Source of the DNA: Lumbricus rubellus
Lineage: Eukaryota; Annelida; Clitellata; Crassiclitellata; Lumbricidae
Direction of reading: 5' to 3'
Assembly: GCA_945859605.1 (NCBI GenBank)
Contig: OX243817.1
Span: 31,558,862 to 31,622,861 of the forward strand
Length of the DNA: 64,000 nt
The notes beneath the pieces were generated by a model. The model saw only the letters and a list, made by a program, of their open reading frames with translations, searched no databases and was not told where the DNA came from. Positions 55,236 to 64,000 of this stretch are shown piece by piece. The first letter of the stretch is position 1. Every line of letters begins with the position of its first letter. A program made the translations under genes and the position numbers.

Positions 55236-57146
55236 TCATCCTTCATATTTGTCTTCCTCGTTCTTCTTTTCCTCCTCGTTTTTCTCATTCTCCGTTGCCA
55301 AGATTTTCAAGTCAGTTTCAAATGCCTTCATATTTTCCCTTCTGGATGTTTTCCGACAACAATCCATCAGGACCAAAATCAAAATCTCCAGAACTTCAGC
55401 GATTGTTAACACGGACACTCCGATCCAGACTCCAAGCTGTCCGCCAATGTCTGAGACCAGTTGGGTAGCGGTCATTGCGGGTTCTTCCTCCGTTAGGAAA
55501 ACATTGGTATCTGACACGTATACGTTGATCTTGGAGAAATCTTTCAAGGCACGCTTAATGTCTTCATTTTTGTATTTGTCATAGAATTCCTTCTTTCCAG
55601 CGTAAGAGAACCTTTCGGTAAACTTTTGATCCTCCATTATTTCATCCGCAACTGTGTCTCCATCTATGCCCTGAGACGGCCACTGTGATAAACTGTAAGC
55701 TACGTCGTAGAGAACTTCATCGCAAGGTGGATGACATCCACATTCATAAAGCAATGTTGCATTGGCCATCACCCGATCTTTCACCTCATCCGCACATTTG
55801 ATCCTCTCGATGAGGTTCTGAAGAATGCGATCGCTACACTTCGGTAGTTCACTGCTGTAGAATTTAAAACACTTATGGAATTCATTTGTTCCGCTACATT
55901 TCTCGATTTCTTTGCAAGCATCCTTGACGCCAGCGTTCCCCTTACCTCCTAGATATTCTTCACTAAAACAATATTTCTGCAGTCTCGTTGAATTCGTTTT
56001 GCGGGTGTAGTTCCCCCGCATCGTGTAGTTCAAAGAAATACCGTCATCGTCAGGTAGAAGGTCGAGTTCTGTAGGTAACGTGTTTTGGTAACATTTACAT
56101 TCTTTATAGATTTGTTTCTGAATGCATACTTTTTCACAGACCGTTTTCCTATATGAACCTGCCAACATCTGTTCCTCTTCATTCAGAAATGGATATTTGT
56201 CGACGCAGTCTCCATATGGCTGACCAAGGCGTTTACGTTTCTTAGGAGCCAAGCTGAGGGCCGCCATCACATCAGGAGGAATGTCATATCCTTCCGCCAA
56301 TGGAAACGGTTTAGTTCCTGGGGGATGGATTACGACACGGACTCCTCCAGCTCCCGACAGTGCGCTGTCTTTGGAATAGATTCCTGGCATTCCTTTGAAG
56401 TCCGGGTTTTTGACTTCCTTCAGCATTCTTGTCCCAGCCAAAATCATCACAGTAAGTCCATTTTCAATTCCATCGAACAGCGGTGTCTTATCATCGTCCT
56501 TGGCTGAGGTGACGTTCGGAGCAGTGAACGTATAACAGTTGAAAAAGTAAGGATCGAAAATCTTCTGAAATTTGCAGGGTTTATTTTTGTATGTACACTT
56601 GACGATGAACTCATTCTCCTGATATCCATTGGCCGCCAAAATGTTCGTGGGTATATTAGCTGCCAAAGTGGTGCGCGAAAACATTTTATCATAGTAGACC
56701 ATTCTATGAGTTGCATTGAGCGATGAGCTCCCGTTCAGTACACGATAGTATTTATACATGGCTCTGATGAACGTGTCGTTGAAATACACATTCTTCTTTT
56801 CTTTATTGGTTCCGTTCTTTTCTGCATCGTCGCCATACGGATATTCATATAACGGTAGTCCTTGACTCAATCTGTATATCGTATAGAAGTCAAAGCTGCC
56901 CAGGTTGCAGAGTGTGATTGCTGGAAATGGAACTCCGCCGAGCACTATGTCTGTCGTCAACTTCTTCGGATATGCTAAGTAGCTTCGAAGTACAAAAGTT
57001 ATTTGAACTGTAAAGATCGTCCAGGCTGTCGTGAAGACAATGATCCAGGCTATGCGTTTCGGTGTTGCCTTCGATTCAAAGATCCGTTTAAAGCCATGCA
57101 TCGTCGTATAGCCGGCGAAATCCTTAACGTACTTCCGGATTGCCAT
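55236..57146 (-). CDS. Amiloride-sensitive/acid-sensing-type sodium channel (ENaC/DEG family), paralogue 3
   Basis: 636 residues in one exon, ATG at 57146 (MAIRKYVKDF). HG gating motif intact (YTTMHGFKRI). Span 1 at about 32-56, then FPAITLCNLG, the Cys-rich ectodomain with HPPGTKPFPLAEGYDIPPD, CGCHPPCDEVLYD and YSLSQWPSQG, and filter segment SDIGGQLGVWIGVS before span 2. The cytoplasmic tail is longer than in the paralogues and ends in a charged run (NEKNEEEKKNEEDKYEG), which may be an interaction surface or simple-sequence expansion. SDTNVFLTEEEPAMTATQ replaces the SDASVFLTKEEPAI segment before M2, so this copy has diverged around the pore entrance. Same strand as the other three. Confidence 0.95.
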   Translation of the reverse strand: MAIRKYVKDFAGYTTMHGFKRIFESKATPKRIAWIIVFTTAWTIFTVQITFVLRSYLAYPKKLTTDIVLGGVPFPAITLCNLGSFDFYTIYRLSQGLPLYEYPYGDDAEKNGTNKEKKNVYFNDTFIRAMYKYYRVLNGSSSLNATHRMVYYDKMFSRTTLAANIPTNILAANGYQENEFIVKCTYKNKPCKFQKIFDPYFFNCYTFTAPNVTSAKDDDKTPLFDGIENGLTVMILAGTRMLKEVKNPDFKGMPGIYSKDSALSGAGGVRVVIHPPGTKPFPLAEGYDIPPDVMAALSLAPKKRKRLGQPYGDCVDKYPFLNEEEQMLAGSYRKTVCEKVCIQKQIYKECKCYQNTLPTELDLLPDDDGISLNYTMRGNYTRKTNSTRLQKYCFSEEYLGGKGNAGVKDACKEIEKCSGTNEFHKCFKFYSSELPKCSDRILQNLIERIKCADEVKDRVMANATLLYECGCHPPCDEVLYDVAYSLSQWPSQGIDGDTVADEIMEDQKFTERFSYAGKKEFYDKYKNEDIKRALKDFSKINVYVSDTNVFLTEEEPAMTATQLVSDIGGQLGVWIGVSVLTIAEVLEILILVLMDCCRKTSRRENMKAFETDLKILATENEKNEEEKKNEEDKYEG

Positions 57147-57172
57147 GACTTCTAATATTTAGTTACTTGCGA

Positions 57173-57180
57173 CCTAAACA
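57173..57180 (-). promoter_or_regulatory. Candidate 3' splice site upstream of channel gene 3
   Basis: Minus strand TTCTGTTTAG|GTCGC, exon starting at 57173, 27 nt before the ATG. Confidence 0.6.
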
Positions 57181-57322
57181 GAAGAAAATATTTTATTTTG
57201 TTATTGTCTTGATCCGATTGTGCAGCCCCTCTTCAGAAAGAAAGAAAACTAGCTAGTATGCTGCCCTCGTGAGATTCGTAACGTTACGCTGGTCTTCTAC
57301 CCAGTGGAGGTTAATGTATCTT

Positions 57323-57327
57323 ACTAT

Positions 57328-57361
<34 letters not shown>

Positions 57362-57380
57362 ATACATATATATATATATA
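57323..57380. repeat. (TA)n microsatellite
   Basis: TATATA runs with CATA interruptions; directly abuts a Tc1/mariner-like terminus at 57381. Confidence 0.9.
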
Positions 57381-57700
57381 CTGTGTCCCAATAAATCGAG
57401 ACCCCTTTTTTAATATGAATAAAAATCGCACATATTAATCGATTTTCAAAATTTTAAAACTGTTTTTATCCCGAGATAATTATCTTACACGGATTCAAAT
57501 ATGAATTTTCTGGCATGAATATTGACGTCACAATTACGTCATTTGCATCAGAGAATTCATATGTTAAGTACCGAAAAAGTTGTGTTCGGTACTTAACATA
57601 TGAATTCGCTGATGCAAATGACGTAATTGTGATCAAATACCTCAGAACAATCCCTTTCGCAAGCTCTAAGCTTCTACAGAACGGTGCCATTCGAAAGCGA
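57381..57700. mobile_element. Tc1/mariner-like terminus and internal hairpin, partial element
   Basis: After TA at 57379-57380 comes CTGTGTCCCAATAAATCGAG, of the same type as the ends at 645 and 63490 (C(A/T)G(G/T)GT...CAATA). The opposite end was not found. It contains the 47-bp-arm hairpin at 57528-57632. Confidence 0.5.
57528..57632. repeat. Near-perfect inverted repeat, 47-bp arms, 11-nt loop
   Basis: Arm 57528-57574 (TCACAATTACGTCATTTGCA...) pairs with 57586-57632 with a single mismatch (CAGAGAATTC against CAGCGAATTC). It would form a long hairpin in DNA or RNA. Open frames on both strands across it mirror each other and are not genes. Confidence 0.92.
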
Positions 57701-57929
57701 AACCCTGGGCATCAGCTTATTCACGAGCACTGCGTCGAATCAGAGATCGTCGTAGAGACATTCGGAAGGAGGCCGGAGTCCATGCTTGTCTCCCTGACTG
57801 TGATAAACGCTGGTGGGCTACTGCATACCTCAGGGAACTCTTTTTATGTCTGCCCCTCAGCACGAGATAGAAATTTTAAGTTTTGGAAGAGCTAAGATTC
57901 CGGCGTTATATAAATTATATATACTCACA

Positions 57930-58480
57930 TCTATTATAATAGGGTTATGCTTATGTATACATAATTACATATAATTATACAATACATATAATAGTAAGTA
58001 TAAAATTAGTATATTATATATATGTTGTATTGCATTTCATTACATGATCTTCGGCGAACATCTACCAAATGAGAAGAACAAACATAATGCTTACAGAATC
58101 GGACGACAGTCACGATGGTCGACGATGGACACAACGAAGGTCACATCATGCTGACGTGCTTTATATGGACGACCTACAACAGTCCGCCCACGGTGCGTAT
58201 GTTAGGCTGCATGCAGTAAACCGGACGCATAGGCAATTTATGATGTTAATTAGACATCTGGTTTTACGTGGGATTACGTAGAAATGTCTGTCGATACTTA
58301 GGATAGATATCAATTACTTAATGTATACGATACCCGACTCATTGTACCCACATACATGTAGAAGTAGAGACGATGAACAGCTCTTTAAGTTAGACGTAAG
58401 GTACCCGTATATCTATGAATTCGTTAACCAATTAATTTTATTATCATCGTAAGCTTAATAGTTACAATGGCAAGTAGTCT
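57930..58480. other. Stretch without a supported gene
   Basis: AT-rich; (TATA) and ATAATTA patches at 57950-58025. A diverged L2-like tail (GGCGTTATATAAATTATATA) ends just before, near 57920. Confidence 0.35.
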
Positions 58481-59840
58481 ATCCTTTCCATCAACATCCC
58501 ATGTTCAAATCGAAAGCGGTCTTTTCGCCACTCATGAGGCCCTATTTGGTTAACGAATTCGCGTGGGGCAAGAAATCTCAAGGCAATTTTTGTGCCATGG
58601 TTAGGATTTTAACCCGATCTCTCGATTAACAGTGGAGAACGTTAATCTCTACAGTCTACACTGTTGAGCGATCCCAAGCAACCCCAGTTAGACGTCTGTT
58701 GAAAACCGTCCAGATGGCTCACTATGACCCAACATAATTAGTTTTCCCCGTAAATGCAATGATCTGCGTTCATTGAAATGACGGTTTGACTCGGTTTTTC
58801 CGCGTAGATCACCTGATGATATAGCCTACTCCAGGCAAAGATGATTGCTAAACAATTCTCGCTGAATGGAAGTATAGGATTGATGAAAATATTTTTCCTA
58901 AATAGAACTGAGATCGCTGAAAAGATTTTCGATTAAATTGGAGCTGGTAAAATTTCGAATTTTAGGGCCTATTAAAATAGAACCTTGACTGATAAAAATA
59001 GTTGCTGCTGAAATAGAAGCTGGTTTGATTAAACGAATTTTTCCCCAATTGGTACCCGGTAGCTGGTTTGATGAAAAGGATTCATGCGAAAGTAAAAGCC
59101 GGACTGCTGAAAAATAATTATGCTGTGCCAAGCGATTAATTTCGAATGCCAAAGCAACCCGGAAAAACCGAGTCATACCGATATCACTTTGGCTACTTTG
59201 TTAGAATAATTAAGTGTTCATAAACTATACAGTAGGCACATCCGAACTCTGCGCATAAGCGTAGGCGTATACATTGTGTAAAGTTCATGACCGTATTCGC
59301 CATGCACAGCCTGTAACCTGAAATTCAGGAAACTGGCGCGCATAATATTTACATGCATGTTGCTTTATAACCATTGTACAGAGATCGGGAGCAACTGCGT
59401 GGGTGATACATTAATAACAGGCGCACGGTTACAGCAGCAGTAGCCTATGCACAGCAGAGGCTGAGTGCACCAATAGACTAAGTTTAAATCCAAATAGGTA
59501 TTCATCCGCTGCCTGCATAAGTAAAATTAAGTAGTGCAGTTGTACCAAGCTATAGGCCTAGTCTGTAGGCCTACAGCCCTGCACATCATGCTGAAGTCAA
59601 CCTGTGGCCCTATAGGCCTACATAAAATTGAAGTTGACCTGTAGACATAGCCTACACAACATATTGAATCTAATCTGCGGGCCTTCACGTCGAATGGATA
59701 TCCTGCTATCTGATTTGGCCGTGCATTAAAATGGAGCCAGCATAAAAATCAGCTAGTCTATTTCACAGAACAATTAAGACTTTAATACAGAATTTGATAT
59801 CTCTGGTGAATAATAGTTGCAGCTGCTGCAATTGTGTGTG
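58480..59840. repeat. Third copy of the channel-upstream noncoding block (interrupted by a MITE)
   Basis: GCACAGCAGAGGCTGAGTGC near 59450 and ATTCATCCGCTGCCTGCATA near 59503 correspond to strings near 53955 and 41690. The copy is split by the element at 58782-59180. Confidence 0.5.
58782..59180. mobile_element. MITE with CGGTxTGACTCGGTTTTTCC ends
   Basis: CGGTTTGACTCGGTTTTTCC (58782) and GGAAAAACCGAGTCATACCG (59180) are inverted with one mismatch. The interior is a set of degenerate units of about 38-45 bp (AxATAGAAGCTGGTTTGATxA) in tandem, also found at 7070-7130 and 33180-33345. No clear target duplication. Confidence 0.7.
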
Positions 59841-59937
59841 GTATGCCTAGGCCCATAGGCTGCCCCCTTCTGCAAGCTATCACGATGCACATTGAAACAT
59901 TTCCCCCACTTTTCGTCAAGCCGACATCAATTATTAG

Positions 59938-60090
59938 GGGCGTGGTGGTGGAATGGTGGGTTCGGTGCCTTCGAGCCGGAGTGTTCCAGTTTCGAATTCA
60001 CCTCAAGCAGCAGCGTAGAGACCTTGAGAATAGGCAAGTCATTCACTGTTTTTGCAATTGCTCGCGCGCTTCGGCGTGAAACTTCAGGCC
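59938..60090 (+). mobile_element. tRNA-derived SINE, 3'-truncated
   Basis: GTGGTGGAATGGTGGGTTCG head, GTTCCAGTTTCGAATTCACC (B-box region), body ACCTTGAGAATAGGCAAGTC then GCGCTTCGGCGTGAAACTTC. The L2 tail is absent. Confidence 0.7.
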
Positions 60091-60094
60091 TTTC

Positions 60095-61000
60095 TTAGCT
60101 TTCTTCTAAAATTTTATCTTGAGCTCGACTATTTATTATCATAATTGCTACTGTATCTCGTGACTTCCTTATAATTATTTCAAGATCTTCTATGGCCGTT
60201 GACGTCGACAATCGTATCGTATTGTATCGTGTGATTATGAGAATTAATAAAGCTTCTCTTGCAGTATTAGCTATTCAGAGTAATGTTCAGCGCAATTATA
60301 GCACAAGGACATTAGAAAGTCATAAAGCGGCGAAGGGATGAGGGATTGAAAGTGGCACCCCAACTATGACTTGAGGAGGAGAGGTTATTCAGTTGTCTTA
60401 AGTCAAAGATGTACTAGAGCCGGAACCGATTCACGATTTAATTATTTTTTACACTAACTGTTTTTATTCTCACAAACCTCACAATAATTATTGCATCGCA
60501 GGGTAGGCTATATGTCATTTATTAACAGTTTTAGAAGCACATTAGTCCTCGACGATGCGTCGCAATTATGCTCTGCAACAACTGGTCTGTTAATAATGAT
60601 ATGGCTGGATATTTTAAAACAGAAAGTTGATTGATAAAAAATAATTTGGGATAAATTATTTTAAACTGCAGCAAAATTAAGAACACAGGCCTAATTATCC
60701 CTGCCATTGGCGACGGAAACACATGTTACATCTAATCCCTAGCTATTCCTCTGCATGTATGATATCGACATTTCAGTTCATTTCATTTATTTATCTCAAG
60801 AACTAAACATGTTTACAGCAGTTGAATAAGTGTAATCACTGTGTTGTCCTATTGCTATTATAAGCTAAAAGTATACCAAAAGGTTCAGCCGAAGGAAGTA
60901 ATCCCCGCTAAGCAATACTTAAATAGGCCAAACTAACAGATAAATTATAATGCCAGTGGGTTGGGGATTCAGCGAATAACTGCGTTTGGATAGCTTCACA
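60095..61000. other. Stretch without a supported gene
   Basis: AT-rich spacer downstream of channel gene 4; nothing recognised. Confidence 0.4.
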
Positions 61001-61004
61001 TCGC

Positions 61005-61070
61005 CTTTAATGCCGGAGGGTATAAGATTTCCCATACCATTTACTACCATCTCGGCATTAAAGGGTTAAA
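61005..61070. repeat. Right half of the 2960-3099 piggyBac-like MITE
   Basis: CTTTAATGCCGGAGGGTATA ... CCATACCATTTACTACCATC ... CGGCATTAAAGGGTTAA is almost identical to 3037-3103. The left half is missing. Confidence 0.75.
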
Positions 61071-61514
61071 TCAAAGAAGAAAACAAAAGAAAATCAAACA
61101 GCAACTTAACATTTGATTTTGTGTGCTCAATCGATCATTTTTTCTATATCATAAAGCGTCCTGATTTAAACAAATCAATTTCAAAAGGTACATGTATCTA
61201 TAGACCAATTGGTTTAAACAAAATAATTCGACTTAATGTAGGCTGATTATGATTCTTATTTAACGAGCAGAAATTAATAACCAAGGCGAAGCAGTAGTCT
61301 CTGGGGCGCAAAGTAGCCCAATACTGACATTTGCTGCAAGTTGCAACTTCAAGCTTATAAGCTGTAAGCCTATATAAGATGGACTTTTGCTAATTAAATT
61401 TTATTGTTTTGAAGCCCTTTAAATTTTTGATGGAAAGCTCTTTACACTTTACGTTACTTGTATGCTAATGATCTGCGACATTCGAAGGAGATAGTCTTCA
61501 TCTCAGTTATAAAA

Positions 61515-61520
61515 TTTATT
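61515..61520 (-). promoter_or_regulatory. AATAAA overlapping the stop codon of channel gene 4
   Basis: On the minus strand GTATAATAAATTTTAT: the TAA stop (61519-61521) lies within or next to AATAAA. If used, the 3' UTR would be only some 15-30 nt long. Confidence 0.45.
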
Positions 61521-63345
61521 ATACAATACTATCTTCTGTTGTCAGGCTATTCAATTGAGCTTCGACCTCCTTAGGCTTTTCTCCTTTGGATCTTTTTCGA
61601 CAGCAGTCCATCAGGACCAAAACAAAGACCTCCAGCACTTCAGCGATTGTTAACACGGACACTCCGATCCAGACTCCAAGCTGTCCGCCAATGTCCGAGA
61701 TCAACTGAGTACGAGTCATTGCTGGTTCTTCCTTCGTTAGAAAAACGCTAGCATCTGACACGTACACGTTGATCTTCGAGAAATCCTTTAAGGCACGCCT
61801 GATGTCTTTCTTTGTGTAATTTTCATAGAATTCCCTTTTCCCCTCATAAGCAAATCTTTCCATATATCCTTGCCCATTCATTATTTCATAATAGACAGTG
61901 TCTCCCTCTATGCCCTGAGACGGCCACTGTGACAGGCTGTAAGCTACGTCGTAAAGAACCTCTTTGCAAGATGGATGACAACCACACTGATAAAGTAATG
62001 TTGCATTGGCCATCACCCGATCCTTCACCTCATCCGCACATTTGATCTTCTCGAAGAGACGTCGAAGAACTTCATCATTACAAGTCGGGAGTTTAGAGCT
62101 GTAATATTTAAAACATTTGTGGAATTCATTCGTTCCGCTACATTTCTCGATTTCTTTGCAAGGATCCTCGTCACTGCTGTTCCATTCACCTCCTAGATAT
62201 TGTTCCGAAAAACAATATTTTTGCAGTGTCGTTGAGTTCGTTTTGCGAGGAGAGTTCATGCTGTCATCGTTAGGTAGAAGGTCGAGTTCAGTAGGCAACG
62301 TGTTTTCGTAGCAATTACATTCTTTATAGATTTGTTTCTGAATGCATACTTTTTCACAAGCCGTTTTCCTGTAAGGCCCGACAAGCTTTTGTTCCTCTTG
62401 ATTTAGAAAAGAATATTTGTCCATGCAGTCTCCATGTGGCTGACCAAGGCGTTTACGTTTCTTAGGAGCCAAGCTGAGGGCCGCCATCACATCAGGTGGA
62501 ATGTCATATCCTTCCGTCAATGGAAATGGTTTAGTTCCTGGGGGATGGATTACAACTCGGACTCCTGCAGCTCCCGATAGTGCGCTGTCTTTGGAGTAGA
62601 TTCCTGGCATTCCGGAGAAGTCCGGGTTTTCGACTTCCTTTAGCATTCTTGTCCCAGCCAAAAGCATCACAGTAAGTCCATTATCAATTCCCTCAAGCAG
62701 CATTGTGGTTTCATCGTCCGTGGTGATATTCGGAGCAGTGAACGTATAACAGTTGAAAAAATACGGATCGAAAATCTTCTGAAATTTGCAGGGTTTATTT
62801 CTGTAAGTACACTTCACAATGAACTCGTCCTCTTGATATCCGTTGGTCGACAACATCTCAATAGGTATATTAGCTGCCAAAGTGGTGCGCGAAAACATCT
62901 TATCATAGTATAGCATCCATTCATCTGTTTTAAGTGATGAGTTCCCGTCTAGTCGACCTACGCGATAGTATTTAAACATTGCTCTAAGGAAAGTGTCGTT
63001 TAAATACACACTGATCTTCTCCTCGTTTTTTGCTGAAGAATCCTTAAATTTTTGTAGTTCTTTGCTCAATCTGTATATAGTATAGAAGTCAAAGCTACCC
63101 AGGTTGCAGAGTGTGATTGCTGGAAATGGAACTCCGCCGAGCACTATGTCTGTCGTCAACTTCTTCGGATACTCGAAGTAGCTTTGAAGTACTCTAGACA
63201 CGTGACAAGTAAAGAATGCCCAAGCCGTCATGAAGACTATTATCCAGGCTATGCGTTTCGGTGTTGCCTTCGATTCAAAGATCCGTTTAAAGCCATGCAT
63301 CGTAGTATAGCCGGCGAAATCCTCAACGTATTTCACGACTGCCAT
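61519..63345 (-). CDS. Amiloride-sensitive/acid-sensing-type sodium channel (ENaC/DEG family), paralogue 4
   Basis: 608 residues from the ATG at 63345 (MAVVKYVEDF). The frame stays open upstream to a GTG at 63474, but that part crosses the conserved 3' splice site and has no similarity to the paralogues, so the ATG is preferred. HG motif intact (YTTMHGFKRI). Span 1 is at about 32-56, with FPAITLCNLG after it. The ectodomain is shorter than in paralogues 2 and 3, because the variable loops after span 1 and after NTLPTELDLLP are cut down. The conserved CGCHPPC reads CGCHPSC, and EIMNGQGYMERFAYEG resembles paralogue 1 here. Filter segment SDIGGQLGVWIGVS, then span 2 and DCCRKRSKGEKPKE tail, most like paralogue 2. 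Confidence 0.95.
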   Translation of the reverse strand: MAVVKYVEDFAGYTTMHGFKRIFESKATPKRIAWIIVFMTAWAFFTCHVSRVLQSYFEYPKKLTTDIVLGGVPFPAITLCNLGSFDFYTIYRLSKELQKFKDSSAKNEEKISVYLNDTFLRAMFKYYRVGRLDGNSSLKTDEWMLYYDKMFSRTTLAANIPIEMLSTNGYQEDEFIVKCTYRNKPCKFQKIFDPYFFNCYTFTAPNITTDDETTMLLEGIDNGLTVMLLAGTRMLKEVENPDFSGMPGIYSKDSALSGAAGVRVVIHPPGTKPFPLTEGYDIPPDVMAALSLAPKKRKRLGQPHGDCMDKYSFLNQEEQKLVGPYRKTACEKVCIQKQIYKECNCYENTLPTELDLLPNDDSMNSPRKTNSTTLQKYCFSEQYLGGEWNSSDEDPCKEIEKCSGTNEFHKCFKYYSSKLPTCNDEVLRRLFEKIKCADEVKDRVMANATLLYQCGCHPSCKEVLYDVAYSLSQWPSQGIEGDTVYYEIMNGQGYMERFAYEGKREFYENYTKKDIRRALKDFSKINVYVSDASVFLTKEEPAMTRTQLISDIGGQLGVWIGVSVLTIAEVLEVFVLVLMDCCRKRSKGEKPKEVEAQLNSLTTEDSIV

Positions 63346-63372
63346 GACTTCAAGATATCTATCTCGCTGCGT

Positions 63373-63381
63373 CCTAAGGAG
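63373..63381 (-). promoter_or_regulatory. Candidate 3' splice site upstream of channel gene 4
   Basis: Minus strand TTCTTCTCCTTAG|GACGC, exon starting at 63373, 28 nt before the ATG. It has the longest pyrimidine tract of the four. Confidence 0.65.
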
Positions 63382-63489
63382 AAGAAAATAAAGTTCTTGT
63401 TTTGTAATTGCCTTGTACAGATCTTCTAGGGGCAGTACGTTGCCCACGTGAGAACATTGATTCTGAAGACTCACGCACTTGCTCTTCTA

Positions 63490-64000
63490 CAGGGTGGCTC
63501 AATAAAAAATGTCCCACCAGGAAAAATGCAATTTCTCCGCAGCCAATCGAGATTATTCTATGAAAATAGCAGGATTTATAGAGGAATGAATTTGCAACCA
63601 TCCTTAAAAATCTCAATATTGAATCTGTATTACTTCAAAAGTTACAGCTGTGCAAAAATAGTTTTTCATTTTTTCGAATTTCCGCAGAATCAGGTTCCAA
63701 TACATGCGATTGCTGTAAGATTTTTCTCAAATTACAGCAAACAAAGTGATGATGATGTCATATGACCTCACTACGAGCTATAAAGAAGCTGTTTATGAAG
63801 CAGGCTATTAGTACTTGGTGATATTTTATATATTAAGGTCTCAATTTGTGAATCCCATACTGAACGTCATGGACAAAGTTTCTGCGGAAGATAAAATGGG
63901 AATTCAAACGTTGCCTGAGCAGAGACTGGGACATCGTGCGATCATGGCAACATCCCCAATGAAAAGTGGAGCCTGCGCACAATGAAGGCTATCTGCAAAC
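63490..64000 (+). mobile_element. Tc1/mariner element, left part, cut by the window end
   Basis: TA at 63488-63489, then CAGGGTGGCTCAATAAAAAA. A transposase start follows at 63869 (MDKVSAEDKMGIQTLPEQRL), the usual N-terminal HTH region of Tc1/mariner enzymes. After ATSPMKS the frame shifts by one base and continues as WSLRTMKAICK, so this copy is a pseudogene. The rest is outside the window. Confidence 0.8.

Noticed and set aside
57466..57895. Overlapping frames of 74 and 126 codons on opposite strands
   Set aside because: Both read through the 47-bp-arm hairpin and mirror each other; no domain outside it.
63346..63474. 43-codon N-terminal extension of channel gene 4
   Set aside because: Begins with GTG, crosses the conserved 3' splice site and has no counterpart in the paralogues.

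Overview
The window is animal nuclear DNA, most likely from a marine invertebrate. It has spliced genes with GT/GC-AG introns, microsatellites, L2-type and RTE-type LINE 3' ends, tRNA-derived SINEs and many small DNA transposons. I cannot name the species. The palindrome TAGGCCTA is very common outside 18.2-34.1 kb. All gene models below come from reading frames and splice signals by eye, without transcript data or database searches.

Layout. 0.0-14.7 kb has no host gene that I can support. It holds a purine tract, Tc1/mariner and RTE remnants, a piggyBac-like MITE, several hAT-like MITEs with 8-bp target duplications, a telomere-like minisatellite element, long (TCTG)n and (CAC)n tracts, and an apparently complete Tc1/mariner transposon (12780-14540) with identical 207-bp inverted repeats. 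14.97-18.15 kb (+) is a three-exon B-box/coiled-coil/NHL-like (TRIM-type) gene with a GC-AG intron. 20.2-21.5 kb (-) is a two-exon HIG1-domain mitochondrial gene. 25.1-33.7 kb (-) is an 11-exon HAT1 histone acetyltransferase gene; its introns carry LINE ends and a piggyBac-like element.

35.0-63.4 kb (-) is a tandem array of four paralogous amiloride-sensitive/acid-sensing-type (ENaC/DEG/ASIC) sodium channel genes. Each has one uninterrupted coding exon preceded by a conserved YTTAG 3' splice site 26-28 nt upstream of the ATG. The first member (35.0-36.9 kb) has lost the His of the HG gating motif. The intergenic spaces hold a 2.1-kb transposon with an intact 591-codon gene of a superfamily I cannot place (37436-39532), several large fold-back MITEs, and diverged copies of a noncoding block that suggest the array grew by segmental duplication. 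The window ends inside another Tc1/mariner element.

The single-copy genes (TRIM-like, HIGD1, HAT1) show no functional link to each other. The four channels look like a lineage-specific expansion of related ion-channel subunits that could co-assemble as trimers.
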